From positions 1-64,000 of the forward strand of contig JAEUUP010000086.1 in the NCBI GenBank assembly GCA_016787525.1: a stretch of DNA of 64,000 nucleotides. Reading direction: 5' to 3'. Source of the DNA: Saprospiraceae bacterium (lineage in GTDB: Bacteria > Bacteroidota > Bacteroidia > Chitinophagales > Saprospiraceae). Below, piece after piece: positions 54,484-62,483 of this stretch. The notes under the pieces were generated by a model. It had not been told where the DNA came from, made no database searches, and saw only the letters and a list, made by a program, of their open reading frames with translations. Position numbers and translations under genes: made by a program. Every line of letters begins with the position of its first letter. Position 1 is the stretch's first letter.

Positions 54484-55782
54484 ATGAAAAAGATTGTCAT
54501 TCTCGGTGCAGGTGAAAGTGGTGTGGGCGCAGCCCTTCTCGCTAAAAAACAAGGTTTTGATGTTTTCGTCAGTGATAAAAGTCCGATTAAGGAAAACTTC
54601 AAGGCTGAACTCGATGAGGCTCAGATTGCTTACGAAAGTGGTGTGCATACTGAGGGGGTCATTTTGACGGCGGATGAAGTCATTAAGAGTCCAGGCATAC
54701 CTGAAAAGATTGCGTTGATTCATACTATTCAACGCCACCATATTCCTATCGTTTCGGAAATTGAATTTGCCAGCCGTTTCACAAATGCTAAAATTGTGGG
54801 CATAACGGGTTCGAATGGCAAGACAACAACTACGAGTTTGACCTATCATATTTTCAAAACGGGCGGCTTAGATGTGGCTGTGGGTGGCAATATTGGCAGA
54901 AGTTTCGCAAGATTGTTGGCAGAAGAGCCAGAACATGAGTTCTATGTGTTGGAGCTTTCGAGCTTTCAGTTGGATGGTATCCACACGTTCCGACCTTTTA
55001 TTTCGATTCTCTTGAACATTACGCCCGATCATCTCGACCGTTACGACTATAAGATGGCGAATTATGTCGCTTCTAAGTTTCGCATTACGATGAATCAGAC
55101 TGAAGACGATATTTTCATTACCAATAAAGAAGACCTTGAAATTAAAAAATTCAGAGAGACAAATATTATACAACCCAACGAATGGGTTATCTCGACGCAT
55201 TTTGATTCTGATTTACTGAGGGGACGTTTTGACATGACGAAGTCGAATCTTAGAGGGCCGCACAATTATTTCAATGCTTCGTGCGCGATTGCTGCGGCGA
55301 TTGTCTGCGGCGTTAGCGACGCGAAGATTCAATTGGGGCTTGAAACCTTTGTGAATGCGCCGCATCGTTTGGAATTTGTGGCGAATGTGAAAGGAACGGA
55401 CTATATCAACGACTCGAAAGCGACGAACGTGGATTCTGTCTATTGGGCTTTGTCGGCTATGAAACGACCGACTGTCCTCATTTTGGGTGGTCAAGATAAA
55501 GGCAACGACTACACGCCTTTGGATAAATTGGTGCGCGAAAAGGTGAAAGCCATCGTGTGCATGGGTGTGGACAACAAAAAACTACTCGAACACTTCACGC
55601 CGATTGTCAAAAACATCGAAGAAACACATTCGATGGCGGATGCGGTGCGTGTGGCGGCCACATATACTGAGGGGGGGGATACGGTATTGTTAGCACCTGC
55701 TTGCGCAAGTTTTGATTTGTTCAAAAACTATGAAGATAGAGGCGAACAGTTCAGAAAAGTGGTGTCGGCATTGGAATTGTGA
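54484..55782 (+). CDS. murD: UDP-N-acetylmuramoyl-L-alanine--D-glutamate ligase
   Basis: 432 residues from ATG 54484 (MKKIVILGAGESG), or 436 from ATG 54472; the shorter form matches the usual start. Mur ligase motifs: N-terminal 'ILGAGESGVGAALLAKKQG', ATP loop 'VGITGSNGKTTTT', 'LELSSFQLDGI', 'LNITPDHLDRY', and C-terminal 'LAPACASFDLFKNYEDRGEQF'. It adds D-Glu to UDP-MurNAc-Ala. No other mur gene is adjacent, which is unusual since murD commonly sits in the dcw cluster. 10-mer copies: 'HTEGV' (54648), 'LLRG' (55214), 'YTEGG' (55665). Confidence 0.94.
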   Translation: MKKIVILGAGESGVGAALLAKKQGFDVFVSDKSPIKENFKAELDEAQIAYESGVHTEGVILTADEVIKSPGIPEKIALIHTIQRHHIPIVSEIEFASRFTNAKIVGITGSNGKTTTTSLTYHIFKTGGLDVAVGGNIGRSFARLLAEEPEHEFYVLELSSFQLDGIHTFRPFISILLNITPDHLDRYDYKMANYVASKFRITMNQTEDDIFITNKEDLEIKKFRETNIIQPNEWVISTHFDSDLLRGRFDMTKSNLRGPHNYFNASCAIAAAIVCGVSDAKIQLGLETFVNAPHRLEFVANVKGTDYINDSKATNVDSVYWALSAMKRPTVLILGGQDKGNDYTPLDKLVREKVKAIVCMGVDNKKLLEHFTPIVKNIEETHSMADAVRVAATYTEGGDTVLLAPACASFDLFKNYEDRGEQFRKVVSALEL

Positions 55783-55860
55783 GTCATGCAGGGGATTGTG
55801 AGACGGTCTTTTCTCAAGGTGGGGCTTGACTCCTCTCATTAGGCGGTGGTCCTCGAAGAT

Positions 55861-55895
55861 GTGGTAGAAGCGGTGTTTGTTTTTGCTTCTACCAC
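55861..55895 (+). terminator. Hairpin after murD
   Basis: 11-bp stem GTGGTAGAAGC/GCTTCTACCAC with a T-rich loop and a weak T-rich tail. Confidence 0.6.
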
Positions 55896-55910
55896 ATTTA
55901 TTTATGCACT

Positions 55911-56078
55911 AAGTAACGAGTAAATAATAATGTGGTTAACGCTACAAGGTATCCGATACAGAAATTTGAATCGTTTTTTACTTTTTTTTCAAAAAAAGTA
56001 AAAAACGATTCAAATTTCTGTATCGGATACCTGCGCTTCAAAAGACAGTTTGACCAAGTTATTATTTACTGGTTACTT
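55911..56078. mobile_element. MITE-like element carrying long palindrome C2
   Basis: Terminal inverted repeats around AAGTAAC-G/C-AGTAAATAATAA (55911-55933 region and to 56078) flank a perfect palindrome with 42-bp arms (55947-55988, 55991-56032). This is the same as 47247-47332 except for one compensated base pair. The copy at 47 kb keeps one flank (CCAGTAAATAAT, TTGAAGCGC) with a small deletion. It is non-coding. Confidence 0.7.
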
Positions 56079-56081
56079 ATC

Positions 56082-56335
56082 ACATTTGTTTTTGCTTCAA
56101 CGACATTTGTTTTTGCACTTATCACATTTGTTTTCGCTTCAACGACATTTGTTTTTGCTTTAACGACATTTGTTTTTATTGAAGCAAAAACAAATGTCGT
56201 TAAAGCAAAAACAAATGTCGTTGAAGCATAATTAAATGTCGTTGAAGCATAATTAAATGTCGTTGAAGCGTAATTAAATGTCGTTGAAGCATAATTAAAT
56301 GTCATTGAAGCGTAATTAAATGTCATTGAAGCATA
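56082..56335. repeat. 21-bp tandem array that inverts orientation
   Basis: Five 21-bp units (ACATTTGTTTTTGCTTCAACG type) start at 56082, 56103, 56124, 56145 and 56166. Then, about a dyad near 56181, seven or so units run in the opposite orientation (AAATGTCGTTGAAGC followed by AAAAAC or ATAATT). Two further sequence classes exist in the inverted half. The array encodes repetitive peptides on both strands, but these look like by-products. One isolated unit lies at 56547-56567, beyond an inserted palindrome. Confidence 0.88.
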
Positions 56336-56349
56336 ATCAACATGAGTTT

Positions 56350-56533
56350 GGAGATTTAAATGTGCGACCTCTCTGAGGTCGTTTAGAGGTTTCTTTCTAT
56401 CTTTTCTACAAATATGCGATGCTTAACAGCATCGTTTATGCACAGAATGATGCCGTTAGGCATCACATATTTGTAAAAAAACAACCACTATTCGCTTTTC
56501 CGACCTCGTTAGAGGTCGCACATTTAAATCTCC
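56350..56533. mobile_element. Palindromic element inserted in the 21-bp array (184 bp)
   Basis: Arms GGAGATTTAAATGTGCGACC (56350) and its complement (to 56533) enclose an inner pair ACAAATATG..GATGC (56408) / GCATCACATATTTGT (to 56474) with CTTAACAG and CCGTTAGG loops. Array units on both sides suggest it inserted into the array. Confidence 0.6.
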
Positions 56534-56734
56534 GAATCATGCATCATTAAATGTCATTGAAGCAGAAACAAAAGATGTGAAATGCACCTTAAAAGGTGTT
56601 CGCACGTAAAAGATTTCTTGACAGCATCCATTTTTAGCAAACGCCATAGGGTTTCGTTTTTTTGGAGGCGAGGCTCTATTTTCTATTTTACTCAAGCAAA
56701 ATGTACTAATTTTGAGGCTCAATCAAAGCGTCTT

Positions 56735-57292
56735 ATGATGAAATCAATGACAATAATCAAACAAACGACAATCCTATTGGGATTTATGGTGCTGATGATT
56801 CGTTGCAAGGACGATTATACACCTAATGTTAATTTCTTCGTTGATGATACAGGCTGTGAATATCCCAACAAGTATAGAGATTGTTATGATTTTTCTCAAG
56901 TTATTAAATCCACAGGTAAGTCAGTTGATTCAACGGTTTATTTAAATGAAGTTGTTGGCAATTGGCGCATACATTGCTATAGACAAGCTGTTTATCCGGG
57001 TCCAACAGGTAATCCTGGTTGTAGTGAACATTTTTTTATAGATGACCCAAATAGGAAGATAAACTTGGTATTTAAACCCGATTTTTCGTTTAGTTTTTTA
57101 ATGAAAGATTCAGCTTCACCAACGGGTTATCGCAATGCAGAAGGTAAATTGTCATATTCGAATAATCGTTTTTATTATACTAATACAGTTTCTCTTTGGG
57201 CTTATTTTCATTTATCAATCAGTAAAGTGTCGAAAGATAAATTGAGTACTCAGTTCTATTGGGGCGGTGATTATTATTTTATCAAAGAGTGA
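56735..57292 (+). CDS. Hypothetical lipoprotein
   Basis: 185 residues from ATG 56735, chosen because TAATTTTG at 56707-56714 is a -7 element and upstream residues look non-coding. A hydrophobic N-terminus ends in a lipobox-like MIRC. The body has several Cys (CEYPNKYRDC, IHCYRQ, NPGCSEHFF) that may form disulphides, and a beta-rich end. No family is recognised. Confidence 0.5.
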   Translation: MMKSMTIIKQTTILLGFMVLMIRCKDDYTPNVNFFVDDTGCEYPNKYRDCYDFSQVIKSTGKSVDSTVYLNEVVGNWRIHCYRQAVYPGPTGNPGCSEHFFIDDPNRKINLVFKPDFSFSFLMKDSASPTGYRNAEGKLSYSNNRFYYTNTVSLWAYFHLSISKVSKDKLSTQFYWGGDYYFIKE

Positions 57293-57409
57293 GAGAGGCG
57301 TATTTAATGTGTCTTCAAACTAAGTTTTTAAGCAATAAAGCTCAAATCAATAGAGGCGTTCAGAAAGAAAATTAACAAATGTGTTATAGCTAAATGATGT
57401 TTGGGATGC

Positions 57410-57448
57410 ACGATGTATCGGATGCCTTAAAGGCATCCGATACATCGT
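57410..57448. repeat. Palindrome, TATCCGATAC family (19-bp arms)
   Basis: ACGATGTATCGGATGCCTT and its complement around a single base, in the 256-bp gap before the M20 peptidase gene. Related core to 1054-1085, 47247 and 55947. Confidence 0.65.
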
Positions 57449-57548
57449 ACGAAGATCTGAATTCAACTTATTTATTCTGCTTCTCTATTTGTTAAATTGA
57501 TTTCTGAATAACTCTAATCTATAAAACCTATAAAAATCCGTAACTGTT

Positions 57549-58937
57549 ATGGAAAAAGTTCAGTCATTTATCAACGACAACAAAGAACGATTCTTAAATG
57601 AATTGCTCGATATGTTGCGTATCCCCTCAGTATCCGCAGACCCTAAACACGCAGAAGATATGCACCGCATGGCAGAGAATGTTCGTGCAGGACTTGTGGC
57701 AGCAGGCGTGACTCATGCGGAAGTGTTGCAAACAGAAGGCTATCCTGTTGTGTATGGAGAGAAAATAATTGATGCCGCATTGCCCACTGTTTTGGTCTAT
57801 GGCCACTACGATGTGCAACCTGCCGACCCTATTGACTTGTGGCACACACCTGCTTTTGAACCTGTTATCAAAAAAACGGACATTCATCCAGACGGTGCGA
57901 TATTCGCGAGAGGTTCTTGCGACGACAAAGGACAATTCTACATGCACGTGAAAGCCGTGGAGGCGATGATTAAAAACGATGCGCTGCCGTGCAATGTTAA
58001 ATTCATGATTGAAGGAGAAGAAGAGGTCGGTTCGGCACATTTGGGAGACTTTTGTAAACAAAACAAAGAGAAACTGGCATGTGATGTGATTCTGATTTCG
58101 GATACTTCCATCATCGCCAATGATACGCCGAGCATCACGACAGGTTTGCGCGGATTGACCTATCTCGAAGTGGAAGTGACGGGCCCGAATCGCGACTTAC
58201 ACTCAGGCGTTTATGGCGGTGCGGTGGCGAATCCCATCAATACTTTGTGCGCTATGATTGCTTCGATGCAAGATGCGGCAGGTCGCATTACGATTCCACA
58301 CTTCTACGATGATGTTGTGGCAGTGAGCTTGGCAGAACGTGCCGAAATGGATAAAGCTCCGTTCAATCTGGATGCTTACAAAAAAGACTTGGAAATTGAC
58401 GACATCAAAGGCGAACATGGTTTTACGACGATGGAACGCACTTCGATTCGTCCGACATTGGATGTGAACGGCATTTGGGGCGGCTACACAGGAGAAGGAG
58501 CAAAAACGGTGCTGCCTTCAAAGGCTTTTGCTAAAATCTCGATGCGTCTCGTACCGAATCAAAACGATGAGACGATTTACAAACTCTTTGAAGACCATTT
58601 CCAAAAAATTGCACCCCCCTCAGTAAAAGTGAAGGTCAGACCGCATCATGGTGGCTTACCTGCGGTAACACCTACGGACACCGTCGAATACAAAGCGGCT
58701 CATCTGGCAATGGAAACCACGTTTGGCAAAGCCCCTATTCCAAAACGCGAAGGTGGTTCGATTCCAATCGTCGCTTTGTTTGAAGAAGTGTTGGAAGTCA
58801 AGACGATTTTGATGGGTTTTGGCTTAGATTCCGATGCCCTTCACTCGCCAAACGAACATTATGGCCTGTTCAATTTTTATAAAGGCATCGAAACCATACC
58901 GTATTTTTTCAAATACTACGCAGAATTGAAAGCCTAA
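57549..58937 (+). CDS. M20 family dipeptidase/carboxypeptidase
   Basis: 462 residues of the M20 (CNDP/DapE-like) zinc peptidases. Metal motif 'VYGHYDVQPADP' near residue 80, bridging Asp in 'GSCDDKGQFYMHV', catalytic Glu pair 'EGEEEVGS', dimerisation lid domain (about 210-330, 'HSGVYGGAVANPINTL'), and C-terminal His in 'DALHSPNEHY'. It probably cleaves di- or tripeptides in the cytoplasm, since there is no signal peptide. 10-mer copies: 'IPSVSA' (57623), 'PPSVKV' (58616). Confidence 0.92.
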   Translation: MEKVQSFINDNKERFLNELLDMLRIPSVSADPKHAEDMHRMAENVRAGLVAAGVTHAEVLQTEGYPVVYGEKIIDAALPTVLVYGHYDVQPADPIDLWHTPAFEPVIKKTDIHPDGAIFARGSCDDKGQFYMHVKAVEAMIKNDALPCNVKFMIEGEEEVGSAHLGDFCKQNKEKLACDVILISDTSIIANDTPSITTGLRGLTYLEVEVTGPNRDLHSGVYGGAVANPINTLCAMIASMQDAAGRITIPHFYDDVVAVSLAERAEMDKAPFNLDAYKKDLEIDDIKGEHGFTTMERTSIRPTLDVNGIWGGYTGEGAKTVLPSKAFAKISMRLVPNQNDETIYKLFEDHFQKIAPPSVKVKVRPHHGGLPAVTPTDTVEYKAAHLAMETTFGKAPIPKREGGSIPIVALFEEVLEVKTILMGFGLDSDALHSPNEHYGLFNFYKGIETIPYFFKYYAELKA

Positions 58938-58941
58938 ATAA

Positions 58942-58977
58942 AAAGGCTGCCTCATCCCGAAACAAGAGGCAGCCTTT
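58942..58977 (+). terminator. Terminator after the M20 gene
   Basis: 12-bp stem AAAGGCTGCCTC/GAGGCAGCCTTT followed by a T-rich tract. Confidence 0.88.
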
Positions 58978-59017
58978 CTTATTTTATCCTGAGAGAAAGT
59001 CATTTTGGTACACACGA

Positions 59018-59050
59018 CGTTAGGGAAATTTTGCAAATTTCCTTAACGTT
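59018..59050 (-). terminator. Hairpin terminator of the SPOUT gene
   Basis: 14-bp stem CGTTAGGGAAATTT / AAATTTCCTTAACG with a 3-nt loop and one G-T pair, just beyond the 3' end of the minus-strand methyltransferase gene. Confidence 0.6.
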
Positions 59051-59092
59051 TTAAGACATGCCCCCATCATTCAAGAACCCTTGCCAACCGAC

Positions 59093-59851
59093 TCAACGCC
59101 TTTGCGTCAAAGTTGCGGCGATGATGCCCGTAGAAACAGCTGCGTTGAGAGATTCTGCACCACCGCCACCGGGAATTGTGATTTTGTATTGCGCTTGTTC
59201 GATGACAGCTTCAGAAATCCCGTTGCCTTCGTTACCAATAATGATGAGACCTTTGGGCGGAAAGCCTTGCATCTCAAAAATATTTTGCCCCCTCAGTACC
59301 GCCGCGAAAGTAGGCAAATGCGGAAAACGCGCCACCAAATCAGCAAAATCAACCGTCAAAGTCTTGACACGCAAAAACGCACCCATACTGGCTTGCACCA
59401 CTTTAGGTTGCCAAACATCCACACAAGTTTTGGCACAAAACACATAAGGCATGGAGAACCAATCAGCAATACGCAGGATAGTCCCCATATTTCCAGGGTC
59501 TTGAATACCGTCGAGATAAAGAGAAAAAGAATGTTGAATCAGAGCCTCATCATACTGAGGGGGTATGACATGCGCCACAATCAGCACCTTATTGGGTGTG
59601 GTGAGGTTAGAAATCTGTTTGAGTTCGGCCTCCGAGACTGTGATGACGGTGTGAAGATTGGGCTTGAGCAAAAAATGATATTGCTGAATCCACGATTCTA
59701 AACCGCATATCACATCAATTTGGATACCTTTATGCGTCAAAACTTCTTGTGCCATTTTATCACCTTCAACGACGAAAACGCCGTACTTTTGCCGAATCTT
59801 GTTCGTTTTTAAAGAAAGAAGGTATTTGAGTTTTGCCTTAGAAAGAGTCAT
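59093..59851 (-). CDS. SPOUT-class (TrmH/RlmB-like) RNA 2'-O-methyltransferase
   Basis: 252 residues from ATG 59851 (the preceding 13 residues look like leader). The N-terminal L30e-like substrate domain ('KLKYLLSLKTNKIRQKYGVFVVEG') is followed by a SPOUT knot with 'LDGIQDPGNMGTILRIADWF', 'IIGNEGNGISEAVI' and 'IPGGGGAESLNAAVSTGI'. It methylates a ribose of rRNA or tRNA; the target cannot be told from sequence. 10-mer copies: 'VLRGQN' (59289), 'PPQYDE' (59553). Confidence 0.9.
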   Translation of the reverse strand: MTLSKAKLKYLLSLKTNKIRQKYGVFVVEGDKMAQEVLTHKGIQIDVICGLESWIQQYHFLLKPNLHTVITVSEAELKQISNLTTPNKVLIVAHVIPPQYDEALIQHSFSLYLDGIQDPGNMGTILRIADWFSMPYVFCAKTCVDVWQPKVVQASMGAFLRVKTLTVDFADLVARFPHLPTFAAVLRGQNIFEMQGFPPKGLIIIGNEGNGISEAVIEQAQYKITIPGGGGAESLNAAVSTGIIAATLTQRR

Positions 59852-59972
59852 TTTAAATATGAAGTATGAAATGCGAAAAAAAATAAGCATCTACGGAATA
59901 TTGCTAATGGCATAGATGCGACCATAAAAAATATATGTCAGCAACTAACAACTGATATTCAATGCCTCGAAA

Positions 59973-62483
59973 GTGTTTGTACAAGACATGAAAAACAAGT
60001 TGATGTTAAAGAATTACAAAAAACGGATGGTTTTAGATTACAAAACAGTGCATAAAAACGTGGTGAACAGTGAGAGGCATAATAAAGGGACGTTTTTACT
60101 ACCCCTCAGTATCATTTTGTTTTTGAGCCTGTTTTCATCGTGCAAGGTTGATAAATTTTTGCAAAAAGACCAATACATAGTTGGTACAAATAAAATAAAT
60201 CTAAAAAATGTGTCCAGCAATCGCACTCGGACGAGTTTGCAAACCGATTTGGCCACACTGTATAAGCAACGTGATTTGCCCGATATTTTAGTCGGCAAAT
60301 CCACATTTGGTGTGTGGGTTTGGTACAAAAAGAAAGAAAATCCGAATCCAAAACGCTTTCAACGCTGGCTTTATAACACATTTGCCAATGAACCTGCCAT
60401 TTATGACCCAAAACAACGCGAAGCGACACAAAGCTTAATGGTTCAATACTTACGCAATATCGGCTATCCCTACCCCTCCGTACAAAGCGACCACGATTAT
60501 AAGAGCAAAGATAAAGGATTGGCGACACTGACCTATACAGTTAACCCTGGCGTGTTGTATGTGATTGATTCTCTGAATTTTATCTGCAATGATACAGAAG
60601 TATCCTACCTTCTGAACGATACAAAAGACAAAACCCTGCTTTCAAAAGGACAGCCGATTGATATTCGTCTGTTCGAGCAAGAAAAACAGCGCATCACGAC
60701 CGAATTAAATAACTTCGGTTACGCCCGTTTTAATGCCAACTATATCACACAATTTGAAGGTGATACAACCGACCTACGTTTCAATGCCAAAGGCGAACGA
60801 CTCGTCAATTTGTCCATAACGGTTCAGACACCCAATAATAGACCCAATCATCAACGATACAAGACGGGTCAAGTCACTATTTTCCCGAACTACGATGCTC
60901 GTCTGGGCGAACCCACTCAATTTGACACAACCATACAGGATAAAAAGATTTTCCGAACTTATGATGGTCGTTTGGGTATCAAATTAGACCCCCTCAGTAA
61001 TGCCATCCCTTTGACCGAAAATCAATTATTCAGCAAAGAAAAGACTGAACAATCCATCCGATTGCTTACAAACTTGGGCATGTATAAGTTCGTGAACATC
61101 AAACCAGACATTGATAAAAGCGATACTTCGTCCATTTCTTACAAAATATACCTCACCCCTGCTCAAAAAATGAGTTTTGACGGCGGTGTTGAGTTGAATT
61201 ATTCAAACATCAATGCAGCGAACAACAACAATCGCTTAGGTCGTATCGGTTTAGCCACAGATTTGGGCTTCATTCATCGCAACTTGTTTGGTGGAGCCGA
61301 ACGTTTCAACTCACGTTTTTCATTTGGTCTCGACCGTCAGTTGGCTTTCAGTGCAGAAGCAAGTGGCGGTTTGTCGTATGATTTGCGGTTTGAGAACGCC
61401 CTTTCCATTCCCAAATTCATCAATTTATCGAAATCATGGTTGTTTTTCAATCAAATCGGACTTGTAAAATCGGCTTTCTACAAAGATTTGAAAGAAAACT
61501 CAAGTTCTGATTTGACCTTGAGCTATGTGTTGAGTGACCGACTGAGTTTGGCACTTTATCGCATACAGCAATTCAACTTAGGCACAAGGTATGTCTTGAA
61601 AAGGAAAAACGGCTCTGAGCAATACAGCATCAATCCAACAGGTGTCGAATTGCAACTTGCCAAGCTCGATATAGAATTTGAAGCCAAAGCAGATGAAAGA
61701 TTGAAGCGCAGCTTAACCCCTCAGTTGATGACAGGTTTAGCCGCTCGTTCGTTGCGTTTTGAACGCAGCAGCGCAACGAATAAATTGGGCGAGCGTTGGC
61801 AATTCATTGGTCAAATAGAGCAATCGGGTTTGGAAATCTTACTTTTAGAAAAGTTCTTCAATAGTGGCAACGACTTCAAAGTTGGTGAAAACTTGCCCTT
61901 TTCAAAGTTTCTGCGTGGCGAAATAGACTTACGTTACAACCGACAATTGGCAGCCAAGCGCACATTTGCTGCACGCTTGTCGTTAGGCATTGCAGAGAGT
62001 TTGGGCAGTGAGCCAGTCCCTTATTTGAAGCAGTTTTTCGTTGGCGGCCCCAATAGTATTCGCGGCTGGGTGATTCGAGACATCGGTCCCGGCGGTTTTT
62101 TTGACATCACAAGAGAGACCGTAAAGACCAAAACATTTCCATTCCAAGCGGGCGATGCTAAATTTGAGTTCAATTCAGAGTTTCGCTTCCCTCTGTTTTG
62201 GCGATTCAACAGTGCCGTTTTGTTCGATGCAGGCAATATTTGGAATTTGAAAAAGGATGAGAAATTGCCCAATGGCAATATTGATAAGTTTTGGTTCGAC
62301 CAGATTGCGATAAGTTCAGGTATCGGTTTGCGTTTGGATGTGACTTATGCGACGATTCGATTTGATTTTGGCTTCAAACTGCGCGAGCCTTATGAGCGTG
62401 ATGGTGTGAATTGGATTCCTTTGAAGGATTACTCGTGGCGAAAGAATGTTACGCCTAACTTTGCTTTAGGGTTTCCTTTTTAG
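59973..62483 (+). CDS. tamL: TamL-like lipoprotein of the BamA/TamA (Omp85) family
   Basis: 836 residues in the longest frame. A lipobox (FSSC, Cys near residue 57) means the true start is probably one of the internal Met codons, such as residue 19 (60027). POTRA-like domains cover about 60-390 ('VLYVIDSLNFICNDTEV', 'LYKFVNIKPDID'-like). A 16-strand Omp85 barrel follows, with the conserved 'FVGGPNSIRGW' (the RGW lid-lock motif) and closing 'IRFDFGFKLREPYE'. Lipidated TamA homologues of this kind are known in Bacteroidota, paired with TamB. It assembles or supports outer-membrane proteins. 10-mer copies: signal 'LLPLSII' (60102) and 'DPLSNA' (60990). Confidence 0.87.
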   Translation: MFVQDMKNKLMLKNYKKRMVLDYKTVHKNVVNSERHNKGTFLLPLSIILFLSLFSSCKVDKFLQKDQYIVGTNKINLKNVSSNRTRTSLQTDLATLYKQRDLPDILVGKSTFGVWVWYKKKENPNPKRFQRWLYNTFANEPAIYDPKQREATQSLMVQYLRNIGYPYPSVQSDHDYKSKDKGLATLTYTVNPGVLYVIDSLNFICNDTEVSYLLNDTKDKTLLSKGQPIDIRLFEQEKQRITTELNNFGYARFNANYITQFEGDTTDLRFNAKGERLVNLSITVQTPNNRPNHQRYKTGQVTIFPNYDARLGEPTQFDTTIQDKKIFRTYDGRLGIKLDPLSNAIPLTENQLFSKEKTEQSIRLLTNLGMYKFVNIKPDIDKSDTSSISYKIYLTPAQKMSFDGGVELNYSNINAANNNNRLGRIGLATDLGFIHRNLFGGAERFNSRFSFGLDRQLAFSAEASGGLSYDLRFENALSIPKFINLSKSWLFFNQIGLVKSAFYKDLKENSSSDLTLSYVLSDRLSLALYRIQQFNLGTRYVLKRKNGSEQYSINPTGVELQLAKLDIEFEAKADERLKRSLTPQLMTGLAARSLRFERSSATNKLGERWQFIGQIEQSGLEILLLEKFFNSGNDFKVGENLPFSKFLRGEIDLRYNRQLAAKRTFAARLSLGIAESLGSEPVPYLKQFFVGGPNSIRGWVIRDIGPGGFFDITRETVKTKTFPFQAGDAKFEFNSEFRFPLFWRFNSAVLFDAGNIWNLKKDEKLPNGNIDKFWFDQIAISSGIGLRLDVTYATIRFDFGFKLREPYERDGVNWIPLKDYSWRKNVTPNFALGFPF

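Noticed and set aside
56082-56335. CRISPR array or repetitive-peptide gene
   Set aside because: There are no unique spacers. The open frames exist on both strands only because 21 is a multiple of 3; no start context or signal is present.
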